This document shows positions 20,902-30,423 of a stretch of 64,000 nucleotides of DNA, one piece after another. Position numbers and translations under genes: made by a program. The first letter of the stretch is position 1. Each line of letters begins with the position of its first letter. The notes beneath the pieces are model-generated. The model searched no databases and was not told the origin of the DNA. It saw nothing but the letters and a program-made list of their open reading frames with translations. Source of the stretch: Anniella stebbinsi (Eukaryota > Chordata > Lepidosauria > Squamata > Anniellidae); NCBI GenBank assembly GCA_029215795.1, contig JARDYH010000004.1, forward strand, positions 31,066,001 through 31,130,000. Reading direction: 5' to 3'.

Positions 20902-22741
20902 TAGGGGTGTGCACGGACCCCCCGGATCGGATCGGGACCCGGATCGGGACCTCCAATTTTGTCCCGGACCGGTTCGGACAAAATCGGAGGCCCCCCGGAC
21001 CGGATCGAGTCCGATCCCGATCCAAAAATCGGAAATTTTTGGATCGGCCGCCATTTTTTTCCCCATAGACTTGCATTGCAATGCAAGTCTATGAGGAAAA
21101 AATGGCGGCGGGTGGGTAAGGGGGGGCCTAACTCCCTCCCCCCCCCGGGGCCGTCCGCTGTGGACGGCCCCGGCAGGTAAACCCCCTCCCCCGCGCTCCC
21201 TACCCCCCCTGGGGCCGCCTGCTTCCATCCGCTGGCGCCCGCGGGCGCCAGCGGATAGAAGCGGACGGCTCCGGGGGGGGGGGGGTAAGCCCCCTTCCCC
21301 GCCACTTACCTTCTCGGCACGTCCGGCGCCGGCGGCTACTACCAGCGGGCTCCGCGGCCTACTCTCGAGTAGCGCGCCGGGTGATGACATCACCCGGCGC
21401 GCCACCCTGGAGCAGGCCGCGGAGCCTGCTGGTAGTAGTAGGCGCCGGCGCCGGACGGGAGCCGCCGGGCCGGGCAGGTAAGGGCCCCCCTCCCCCCTCC
21501 CCCCTCCGCGCGCCCCCTCCTCCCCCCTCCCCCCTCCGCGCGCCCCCTCCTCCCCTCCACGCACCCCCTCCTTACCTTTCCGGCCCGGCGGCTCCCGTCC
21601 GGCGCCGGCGCCTACTACTTCCAGCAGGCTCCGCGGCCTGCTCTAGAGTAGTGCGCCGGGTGATGACATCACCCGGCGCGCCATCCTAGAGCAGGCCGCG
21701 GAGCCTGCTGGGAATAGTAGGCGCCGGCGCCGGACGGGAGCCGCCGGGCCGGAAAGGTAAGGGCCCCCCTCCCCCCTCCGCGCGCCCCCTCCTCCCCTCC
21801 ACGCACCCCCTCCTTACCTTTCCGGCCCGGCGGCTCCCGTCCGGCGCCGGCGCCTACTACTTCCAGCAGGCTCCGCGGCCTGCTCTAGAGTAGCGCGCCG
21901 GGTGATGACATCACCCGGCGCGCCATCCTAGAGCAGGCCGCGGAGCCTGCTGGGAATAGTAGGCGCCGGCGCCGGACGGGAGCCGCCGGGCCGGAAAGGT
22001 AAGGGCCCCCCTCCCCCCTCCGCGCGCCCCCTCCTCCCCTCCACGCACCCCCTCCTTACCTTTCCGGCCCGGCGGCTCCCGTCCGGCGCCGGCGCCTACT
22101 ACTTCCAGCAGGCTCCGCGGCCTGCTCTAGAGTAGCGCGCCGGGTGATGACATCACCCGGCGCGCCATCCTAGAGCAGGCCGCGGAGCCTGCTGGGAATA
22201 GTAGGCGCCGGCGCCGGACGGGAGCCGCCGGGCCGGAAAGGTAAGGGCCCCCCTCCCCCCTCCGCGCGCCCCCTCCTCCCCTCCACGCACCCCCTCCTTA
22301 CCTTTCCGGCCCGGCGGCTCCCGTCCGGCGCCAGCGCCTACTACTACCAGCAGGCTCCGCGGCCTGCTCTAGAGTAGCGCGCCGGGTGATGACATCACCC
22401 GGCGCGCCACCCTAGAGCAGGCCGCGGAGCCTGCTAGTAGTAGTAGGCGCCGGCGCCGGACTGGAGCCACCGGGCCGAGAAGGTAAGTGCCCCCCTCCTC
22501 CCCCCCCCGCTGTCCACTTTCATCGGCGGGCGCCCGCTGGCGCCCGCCAATGGAAGCGGCGGTGGGCGCCAGTGGGCGCCCGCCGATCCGCCGATCCGCC
22601 GAACCGGTTCGGAGCTTTTTCGGACCGGTTCGGATTGGATCGGCCGATCCAGCTGCGGGATCGGAAATCGGATAATTTATCCGATTTCCCACTGGACCGG
22701 ACTCGGATCGTGGATCGGGTCCGATCCAGTGCACATCCCTA
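20902..22741. mobile_element. GC-rich non-autonomous hAT element, copy 1 (1840 bp)
   Basis: Ends are TAGGGGTGTGCACGG and CAGTGCACATCCCTA. The flanking ATTAAAAC (20894-20901 and 22742-22749) is a perfect 8-bp duplication. The host L2 subfamily at 51.5 kb has a single ATTAAAAC (51548-51555), so the excised form is visible. Inside each end lie GGATCGG-rich subterminal repeats, then on the left side only a hairpin ACTTGCATTGCAATGCAAGT (21070-21089) next to AAAATGGCGGC, then five tandem GC-rich palindromic modules. It has no credible transposase; the frames reported here are glycine/proline/arginine-rich noise. Copy 2 at 38.0 kb is the same type in reverse orientation. Confidence 0.9.
21305..22488. 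repeat. Tandem array of GC-rich palindromes, 242-bp period
   Basis: The centre string GTGATGACATCAC starts at 21381, 21660, 21902, 22144 and 22386. The spacing is 279 bp once and then exactly 242 bp three times. Each centre sits in an inverted repeat of about 190 bp that runs out through GCGCGCC, GCAGGCTCCGCGGCCTGC and GGCGCCGGCGCC to CTTACCT on the left and AGGTAAG on the right. Linkers of about 50 bp are C-rich (CCCCCTCCTCCCC). The high similarity of the four 242-bp units implies recent amplification or homogenisation. Confidence 0.9.
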
Positions 22742-22985
22742 ATTAAAACATCCTAAAACATCCTAAAAACATTCTAAAAATTACACTGGATATGCCTGCC
22801 GGAAGAGAACAGTCTTTATAGCTTTCTTAAATTCTAAAAGACTGTTAAGTTGACGAGTCTCCTCCGGCAGGTCATTCCACAGTCTGGGAGCGGCAGAAGA
22901 GAAGGTCCTCTGGGTAACGGTTGTCAGCCTAGTCTTGGCTGACCGCAGTAAGTTCTTCCCAGAGGACCTGAGCATCTTCAACAAT
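22742..22985 (-). mobile_element. L2-type LINE, right of hAT insertion, truncated
   Basis: Continues the L2 copy interrupted at 20901. The minus frame 22984-22781 carries the C-terminal signature FSSAAPRLWNDLPEETRQLN, then LLEFKKAIKTVLF. The matching text at 51.6-51.8 kb is nearly identical over the shared length. The copy ends at about 22985, a typical 5' truncation. Confidence 0.85.
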
Positions 22986-22989
22986 ATTC

Positions 22990-23400
22990 AGGAACATTTA
23001 TGCCTACAAAAAGAGTGTCAAATAGGATTTCAATTAACCTGAGGAAACCAGTTCCCATCATCTAGACAAGAACAACATTTTAATAAATGAGACTGGAAAA
23101 CCTGAAGGGAAGCACATTCTGGCCTCCCCATCCATCGTCCTGCCTCACAGGAAGAACACCTCAGCAAGGGGAAGAGAGGCTTGGCTCTAACTATCACCAT
23201 GGAAGGAGCAACAGCAGGGAACTTGGCCTCCCCACTTCCTGCCAGAAAAAAAATGATCTGCGTCAATTGTCAGTTGCCTGGGAATGCAGAACTAAAGGGA
23301 AGCATACTCTTTCAGTCCAAAACATTCATACTAAATTTACCCATTTGGCACCACTCACACCTATATGCAAACCAGAATGCAGTAGCTCACTGAAATCTGC
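22990..23400. other. No supported gene
   Basis: Frames on both strands (23087-23419 plus, 23030-23266 minus) overlap and lack domain character. Confidence 0.5.
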
Positions 23401-23407
23401 ACTTCTC

Positions 23408-23880
23408 ATTATTTTATGATGCAATTCACCTGCCCCCCCCCCCCGCTTTGTCTCAGACTCTGCTTTGGTGCTTTGGGAAATGGCCTGCTTCTCCTCAGAC
23501 CAATTCAAGGTGGGTTTACATTGACATGGTACTGAACCTGAGTCAAGGTTTGGAAAGCCAAGGCTCTGTACTTCCTATTGACTATCATGGGAAATAAAAA
23601 TAATCATTTTTTTCTCTTGGTCAGAATTGGATGATAGTTGCAGTTATAGCAGCCCCTTAGGAGAGGATTTTACCTGCTCAATATCAGAAAAAAGGTGCAG
23701 TCGTGTTGTGCTACATGTCATTGCATTTTGATGTTTTGTTTCTTTTTAAAAGGGAACTGTCTATAAAGTTTTTTATTTCTTGGTAGAATTGGATGAAAGT
23801 TGTGGAGAATCAAGGCTTCCAAATTTCAGAATGAAAGCTGAGGATGGGGGAGTTTTGCAAGGACAGCCTTGACATTTTGA
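23408..23880. repeat. Dispersed repeat, copy paired with 36.45-36.87 kb
   Basis: Shares an ordered series with 36.45-36.87 kb: CCTGCTTCT, CTATTGACTATCATGGGA, TTTTTTTCTCTTGGTCAG, AATTGGATGATAGTTGCA, AGCCCCTTAGGAGAGGAT and GGGAACTG, then a second AATTGGATGAA. The 36.4-kb copy begins AAGGATGTTCATGGAC, suggesting a hAT-like start. The class is not certain. Confidence 0.6.
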
Positions 23881-23904
23881 AGGCTTCTAAAGGAGAACAC
23901 ACTT

Positions 23905-23985
23905 ATTTATTTATTTATTATTTATTTATTTATTATTGCATTTTTATACCGCCCCATAGCCAAAGCTCTCACTTATCACCCTATG
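23905..23985 (-). mobile_element. L2 3' tip, very short
   Basis: (TTTA)n followed by TTTTTATACCGCCCCATAG and CCAAAGCTCTC, the complement of the L2 3' end. It is an extreme 5' truncation of about 80 bp. Confidence 0.75.
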
Positions 23986-23999
23986 TTCCTTGTGGATAA

Positions 24000-24640
24000 T
24001 TGTTCTGAAAAAGACAATCTAGAAGTGTCCATAAGTAAGAAACCTGCAAAGTTTCAGGAAGATATGTGCAGAAGTTCATGTCGGAGGATAGTCCGCGGAA
24101 TGGAGGGAGGGGTTGGTTTCCTCCCTCCACATGGTTTTCTGGTTAATTTGTATGAAAATGCACACCCATAATAGAGATGTACCCAGGCAAGAAACTTGTA
24201 ATGTTTAATTAGAATATATCCAGGTCTTAAGAAGTTATGATGCTTGAAAACCAGTTTAAGACTTTTCATAGTGTAGTATGGTGACATTGGAAGAATGGCC
24301 ACCCCATGGTCCAGTCTGGCCTTCCTCCAAAGCATAGTAATTGGAGTTCCTAGTAAAAGATGCCCTGGAGTTATAAACTGTCCTGTCAGTCACTGAACAG
24401 GACCTCCCCCTCCCCCTCCCCCTGCAGTGTTTAGAAATACAAAACTAGTTGGAAGGTGGCTGGAAACATAAAGTCTGCTTTGTTTTGGAGTAGCTTCAGC
24501 CCACTTCTCCTTGGTATCCAAAACAACAGGACTGGAATGGACTGATTCAGTGTGGGCTTCAAAGATCATCCCAATAGGGATGACCGTCGCTGGAGAATCT
24601 GGTCCTTTTTCGGCTCCCCACACCTCTGCAGCACCTCTAA
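24000..24640. other. No recognised feature
   Basis: Unique sequence with a short (CCCCCT)n run near 24405-24423. Confidence 0.5.
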
Positions 24641-25003
24641 CTCACTTGCATTTGTGAGCTGAACCACAGGTTTTCCCAGAAATCCATGAACTTTTTCAAT
24701 AGACGTTCGTACAAATTGCATGAACAATTTGTGTTATTTGCACAAGTTTGAGCTGCAAGTTACGCAAATTGTGGCTCGAATTTGCTCAAATTATTCAAAT
24801 TGTGCCCACAATTTATACAAATGTCTATTTATGCATTGAAAAAAGATGGGAAACACATCCACTGCCCTGACTAGCTGTGTACTGAGTTTGGCCAGTTGGC
24901 AGAAGTCAGAATAGAATCTACGGGGCTGAGCCAATGGAAGCTCATTGAGCTCCATCCCCAACCGGATTCCTCTAACAACTTTATCTGATGCACATCCCTA
25001 GAA
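24640..25003. mobile_element. hAT-like fragment with right end only
   Basis: Ends GATGCACATCCCTA near 25000, like the right ends of complete copies. The interior is rich in CAAATT and GCACAA strings, as at 7.4, 42.5 and 44.3 kb. No clear left end or flanking duplication. Confidence 0.4.
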
Positions 25004-25009
25004 GAAACC

Positions 25010-26158
25010 ATGTGTGACACATAGAGCAGTTTGGAGAAACAGTGGGATGAAAATGAATTAAATAACCAAGAACCCTTTCAGTATTCCACAACATCATTAA
25101 CAGGAGGTGTTTGTTATGGTGAAAGGTAATGCTTGATTCTTCCCCAACCAGCCACTTTCCCACTGAAAGATCCCCCCCCCCCAGCTGACTCTCACATTGG
25201 ACTCACACACCCATGATACTAATGATGGCTCCAGATTTTGGGGGGACCCTTTGTAAGATCCTCTCAGTGATCTCCATCCCTGCATGGATCCACACACACC
25301 CTCATTGACATTCTCAGCAAACAACCTGAGAATGTCAGGCATTTTAGCAGCAACAGCAAAGAGGAGGAGAACCAAGGGGCTTTCTCTATTGCATGCTGTC
25401 CCCTCCCAAGGGCACTCTGCAATGGAAAATGGGCATTCAGGCACCAGTTACATGCAGCTGCAGTACAATGTGGAAAAGTTTGCCAAACTGTTTTGCTCAA
25501 AATTTATTGTATCAGTTTGCCCTCCACTCTCTCTCTCTCTCACACAGGCACTAATAATTATGCAAGAACAACAGTTGGAAAGCTAGAAAGCTCAGCAAGA
25601 CTGAGGATGAGCAGACAGGGCCTGTCCCATCTGTCTGTCCTATAAGTAGGTCATGAATTTCCCAAGGTACCATATCACCATCCCTCCATGTTTAAGTCAA
25701 TGCTAAGTCTCATAAGGAAGCATGTTATGAAATGAAGGTGGATGAATGAGGTCTCTTTATGTCAGTTCTTCTAGATCACAGATCACCTATTCAGGCTACT
25801 CTATTCTCCACACAGTCATTGGAAGAAGGAACAGAAGTGTATTTTTCCATACAAACTGACTTCCTTATGTTTACTAACAGTTCATAATACTGATGTCAGA
25901 GAAATCCACAATGGAACCAAATGGGTTTAGATTTTTAGGAATCTCGCCCATGGAATCTGCAGCAGACCAGCCTTTCACCTGCCAGGCAGATTCCTTAGAG
26001 TTGTTGGACTGTTTTTCTAATCTTTGGGAATTTGTGCTAATTTTGTCATAGAAAAAGTTGCCAAAAATACCTTGTCCAAAGGTGTGCATTTTCCCCATAA
26101 GCTCAAGCATGAAATGCACATTTGGGGAGTATTTGTGCAAATTCGCACATGCGAAGAT
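25010..26158. other. No supported gene
   Basis: Frames on both strands (25097-25444 minus, 25284-25586 plus) overlap and are not protein-like. 25890-26158 has hAT-like interior strings (TGTGCAAATTCGCACAT). Confidence 0.45.
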
Positions 26159-26166
26159 GTGCAAAC

Positions 26167-27007
26167 TAGGGATGTGTATTGTATCGTTAGAATTTATGAT
26201 AACAATACGATATGCTCTTTATCATGCACATGAGTTATGATAACGATACAATAGAAAAACCTACGATAATCATCAGAGACGATAATTTTCGGGCGATTTT
26301 ATTGTTTTATCGGACTGCCATATAAATATACCTATAACTTCTGTATTTTAAAAGTTAGAGTCCTGAAACTTGCTCACAGTGCTTCTGGGGTATGCCTACG
26401 TATGTGTATGAAATTTGAGATTGATCCCTCCAACCCTCGATTTTATATGAATTTTTTAAAGATTGTTTCCGTTCTGACAGGTCTGGCGAGCTGTCATTCT
26501 GATCTGCAAGAACGGAAACAATCTTTAATAAATTCATATAAAATCGAGGGTTGGAGGGATCGATTTCAAATTTGGCACATATGTGTAGCAACATGTTCTA
26601 CACATATGTGCCAAATTTGAGATCGATCCCTCCAACTCCCGATTTTATATGAATTTATTAAACATCATTTCCGTTCTGACAGATCAGAATGACAGCTCGC
26701 CAGACTTGTCAGAACTGAAACAATCTTTAAAAAATTCATATAAAATCGAGGGTTGGAGGGATTGATCTCAAAATTCATACACATATTTAGGCATACCCCA
26801 GAAGCACTGTGATCAAGTTTCAAGCCTCTAACTTTTAAAATACAGAAGTTATAAGCACTTTTTTCTTTCTGCCACAAATATTGTTTTTTAACGATAATTA
26901 TCGTGAAGACGATACGGATCACCTACAATATGAATGAAGACAATATTTTTTTTGGTCTGAAATGATGATAACGATAAAAAATGATATTTTTGGCATGCAC
27001 ACCCCTA
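26167..27007. mobile_element. AT-rich multi-tier palindromic hAT element (841 bp)
   Basis: Starts TAGGGATGTGTATTG and ends GGCATGCACACCCCTA. The flanks are GTGCAAAC (26159-26166) and GTACAAAC (27008-27015), an 8-bp duplication with one mismatch. The whole interior is a palindrome centred near 26593, where GGCACATATGTGTAG (26574-26588) faces its complement (26598-26612). Each arm contains its own hairpin built from GATTTTATATGAATTT, TTTCCGTTCTGACAG and their complements. The outer arms (about 26332-26440 and 26750-26853) carry the GTATTTTAAAAGTTAGAG and TAACTTTTAAAATACAG pair. The ends are rich in GATAACGATA. No coding capacity. Confidence 0.85.
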
Positions 27008-27015
27008 GTACAAAC

Positions 27016-27420
27016 TCTCCCCAAATGCACATGTTCATGCTTTAGCCAATGAGAGGATTTTGGGGCAGATATATATATTGATGGGAATGGAGCCATGCGG
27101 CTATTCAAGTTTGCTGTTAGGGAAAATGACACCTAAACTATATATATATTGCTTAGAATGCTCCAATACTTCATGTACACCATCTTGTGATGCTTTAGAT
27201 ATCCCTATGGGCCCTATAGTATAGGTATCTCAAAATGATTCCAAAGTGCAGACGGATGATGGAGAGTGACAAAGATTGTATCATGGGAGGGGCAAGATCC
27301 TAATCAGGAGCACTCATTTTTTTAGCCACTAAAATAGTGGGGAATTGAAAGATTGGTTCTACACATGCTCCCTATAAAATTAACCGGATCATGTATGGAA
27401 AGTGCTTTGAGCCCTTAGGA
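27016..27420. other. No recognised feature
   Basis: Unique AT-rich sequence with two short TATATATA runs. Confidence 0.5.
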
Positions 27421-27545
27421 CAGGGCTGTGCAAGTTGTGGCCCTTCAGATGTTTTGGTTTACAACTCCCATCAGGACTAGCGAGCATAGACAATGGAGAG
27501 GGATGATGGGAGTTGTAGTACAGAACAATGGGAGGACCACATAAA
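27421..27545. repeat. Palindromic repeat with paired ACTACAACTCCCATCAT
   Basis: TTTACAACTCCCATCA on the plus strand (from 27468) is answered by ACTACAACTCCCATCATCC on the minus strand (27502-27519). The outer GTGGCCCTTCAGATGTTT and GAGGACCAC are loosely inverted. The motif resembles the ZNF143/THAP11 binding site. It is a family member with the copies at 0.4, 8.3, 33.4 and 56.3 kb. Confidence 0.6.
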
Positions 27546-27581
27546 TATCATAAATATCACATCTTATTATTAACAAATAAT

Positions 27582-28513
27582 TAGGGCTGTGCACAGCCAC
27601 CTTGACTCACCTTAGAGGCCATTTCAGAGCCACAGAAATGTGCCCAATTTGACTTGCGCCACTTTGGGGCTTGCCTGCCTCACTTTGGCACTGAAGCTGA
27701 AGTGAGATTCAGGCCCCCAGGACCAGCTGGGCCTTTGTGGAGTTCCTGGGTGACAGCCACACAGCAGGCAACCCAGGAAAGCCAGGTGCAAGGCTGAACA
27801 GGAGTCCATTGGACTCCCTGCTTACTGCCTGCCTGCTTTCCCTCCCTCCTTGCTTGTCCGCCCCCACAAACCTGGAGCCACAGCCAGTGCTTCCAGGACT
27901 TACCTTTCTGTGCTTCTTCTTTCCTGAGAGCTGAGCCATGATTTAAAGATAATATCATGGGGCTCTTTTTTTAATAGATCTATGTTCTCAAACTAAGGGA
28001 AATGGCCCTTTACAACCACCATAGTTTGTGGCCATAGATCTATTAAATAAGAGAGCCCCTGCAATCTTACCTTTAAATTGCAGCTTGGCTCTCAGGGAAG
28101 AAGACATATGGGAAAGTAAGTCCTACCAGCAGTTACGGCAGGGGGATATGTCTGGGGAGAGTGGGGAGACAGAGGGAGGTGAGTCTGATGAGACCAATGG
28201 ACTCACCTGCAGTCATGGATGGCCTTGTGCCAGGTTTCCATGGTGGGTGGGCAAGGGGAGAGCCCAGCACCACCCTGAATCGAAGTCAAAGTCTGTACAT
28301 TTCCGAGTTTACTATGTGATTCATGGACTCAAGGAAATGCGTTTGGTGGCATGTGTACATTCGAAAAATTATACAATTGATGAGTGCATTTTGAAAAATG
28401 TGCACTAAAATACAGATTTTTTTCATTTTTTTTTAAAAGCTCACAATCTAATACAGACTTGAGAATCCAGAGAACTTTGGCGAGCTCAAATTTTGCTGAT
28501 TCGCACATCCCTA
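27582..28513. mobile_element. hAT-like element, probably chimeric
   Basis: The left end TAGGGCTGTGCACAGCC matches the subfamily at 15.0 kb. The right end GATTCGCACATCCCTA matches another subfamily (15.8-16.2 and 35.9 kb). The interior holds an inverted block, TAATAGATCTATGTT against GGCCATAGATCTATTAAA, around 27.97-28.05 kb. The flanks CAAATAAT and CATCCAGC do not match, so the two ends probably come from different insertions. Confidence 0.55.
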
Positions 28514-28515
28514 CA

Positions 28516-29059
28516 TCCAGCACAGAACCAAAATAGAAAGTCAACACTTTCAGACTTTAAAATCACTAGTAGATGATGTTCTGAGTGTATGCCACCCAAA
28601 TGCTCATTGACGTTGACATAAGGGAAGGATCATTAATTATACGTCAAGACGTTATGTAATAAGCTTAATGTTGTGTAAAAATATCTCAGCAACAGTGCAA
28701 TGTACAGGAATTAATTACAACATCATCTTGAGTTGGCACAATGGGGAGGGAGAGGAGACTTTCTGTTTTATTTTCCATTTCTACTGGAGGGGGGAAGGTG
28801 GTGGAGTCAGAAGATTAATGAATAGTCATACTTGTGCAATCTATGGAACATATAGGGGATGCCATAGTTTGCAGCCAGTATTGCTACCTTTTAAAGGTCA
28901 GAGTGGACCATCTTGACAGTGACACCAATGACAGTAGCGTATGTTGACTGGGAGTGATGAGAGGTTCACTCCAATAGAGCTGGAAGATACTAGTTTGGTG
29001 AAGGGTGTTGCAGGAAGTTGGCTTATCACATGGAGATATATATTTTTTGTTCCTGAGAG
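28516..29059. other. No recognised feature
   Basis: Unique sequence. 28.86-29.02 kb weakly resembles the ACTACAACTCCC repeat family but is too decayed to call. Confidence 0.45.
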
Positions 29060-29067
29060 CTGTTGTA

Positions 29068-29249
29068 TAGGGTGACCATATGAAAAGGAGGACAGGGCTC
29101 CTATATCTTTAACAGTTGTACTGAAAAGGGAATTTTAGCAGGTATCATTTGTATGCATGCAGCACCCAGTGAAATTCCCTCTTCATCACAACAGTTAAAG
29201 CTGCATGAGTCCTGCCCTCTTTTGTAGATGACTAGATATGGCCACTCTA
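29068..29249. mobile_element. TAGGGTGACC-family MITE monomer (hAT-like)
   Basis: Starts TAGGGTGACCATATGAAAA and ends AGATATGGCCACTCTA. It is flanked by a perfect 8-bp duplication, CTGTTGTA (29060-29067 and 29250-29257). At 182 bp it is the intact monomer of the foldback dimers at 6.3 and 61.1 kb. The interior has a partial symmetry: GGGAATTTTAGCAGG and TGAAATTCCCTC. Confidence 0.85.
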
Positions 29250-29283
29250 CTGTTGTACTAATAGTAAAGAAACAATCCTATCA

Positions 29284-29345
29284 CTATTTATTTATGTATT
29301 TTTATTGCATTTCTATACCACCCAATAGCCAAAGCTCACTTTTCT
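29284..29345 (-). mobile_element. L2 3' tip, very short
   Basis: ATTTATTTATGTATTTTTA followed by TTTCTATACCACCCAATAG and CCAAAGCTC, the complement of the L2 3' end. Confidence 0.7.
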
Positions 29346-29349
29346 ACTT

Positions 29350-30420
29350 TTAAAACAAATCGATCGCTTTGGGAAAATACTAATTGTAGGTGTAGGGGCC
29401 CTGATCCAAATTGGACCGACCATGGGGGCAAGGGGTTAAAGCCCTGTTACCTCCCATGCTAGGGTCAGAAGTCCTGCCCTTACTTTAGTGTAAAAAAGAA
29501 AATAAAAAGATGTAGCTTTGGGTCAGATTTAGGAAGTTCTTGTAATGACCAACTGGAACAGAAACAGTTCAAGGAGCGGAGCAGCCAAAGGTTCTTGGTT
29601 TCTTGGCAGAGCTGAAGGAGCAGCCCAGAGTCTTTTCTCTCTTCCTCATCTCAGCGTCAAACTACATGTTAGGTTAATTGTATAGCATGTATCTGAGGCT
29701 TGCCTTTTATTTTTACTCCAGGGCAAGTGTTTGTAGCCCCAGTTTGGGTCAGGATTATGGTGCACTAGAGGAAAAAAAAACCCTCTTACATATGGATAAT
29801 GTTTTAATATTTAAATTTTTAACCCCGTGTGAGAGAATAATTTCAATAAGCAAAAAGTAGAATTTTGTTTATGTTCACAAATCATCTGAAAATTTCATGT
29901 ACACAATCTTGAATGCAAGCACGAGCAATAGAATCTTTTTTTGAGAAATGTTTGCAAATTCCCAAAATTGTAATTGCATCTTAATCAATTTTTATTGTGA
30001 ATTCTTAACAAAATAAAAAACCATAAAAGAAAAAAATATATAAAAAGACATTTGCAACTGCATACATCAAAAGCTTCGGTTTCAAATATCACAACGTTCT
30101 ATTTTTTTTAAAAAAAAAAAATCTTCAATTTAGGGTTTTAGTCAATGGGGGAAGAATGCACAATTTTGAATATATATATATATATATATATACACATACA
30201 CACACACACAGAGATGCACATTTTCCCCCATTTGACATGTGTACTTCCCATGTTCGAAAGAGCTGGAAATTAAATTGAAAATAAAAACAGAAAACTTCAG
30301 TTTGGAAAATTTTGACAAGCTCAAAAATCACCGGTTCTTCAATACCTAGCAAACAGTGGTAGGGCAGGTTTAATCTTCCTCTCCCAGTGTGCAGTAGTTC
30401 CAATTCAAATCAGGGTAATT
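29350..30420. other. Mostly unique; (TA)n/(CA)n tract and hAT-like remnant
   Basis: A (TA)n run at 30170-30192 passes into (CA)n to about 30210. 30.22-30.35 kb resembles the interior and right end of a degraded hAT copy (AATTTTGACAAGCTCAAA, CAATACCTAG). No gene supported. Confidence 0.5.
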
Positions 30421-30423
30421 TAC

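Noticed and set aside
20703..21068. Poly-Asn-containing frame
   Set aside because: The poly-Asn is the (AAT)n tail of an L2 copy; the rest runs into the hAT end.
20884..21564. 226-codon Gly/Arg/Pro-rich frame on the minus strand
   Set aside because: It lies wholly within the GC-rich hAT element and reads through palindromic and C-rich linker repeats. Similar frames occur on both strands of all copies.
21305..22488. CpG island promoter of a host gene
   Set aside because: The CpG-rich block is confined to a transposon with exact ends and a target-site duplication, and no gene follows it.
21305..22488. CRISPR array
   Set aside because: The regular 242-bp spacing comes from long inverted repeats in a eukaryotic transposon; repeats are far too long and spacers are themselves repeated.
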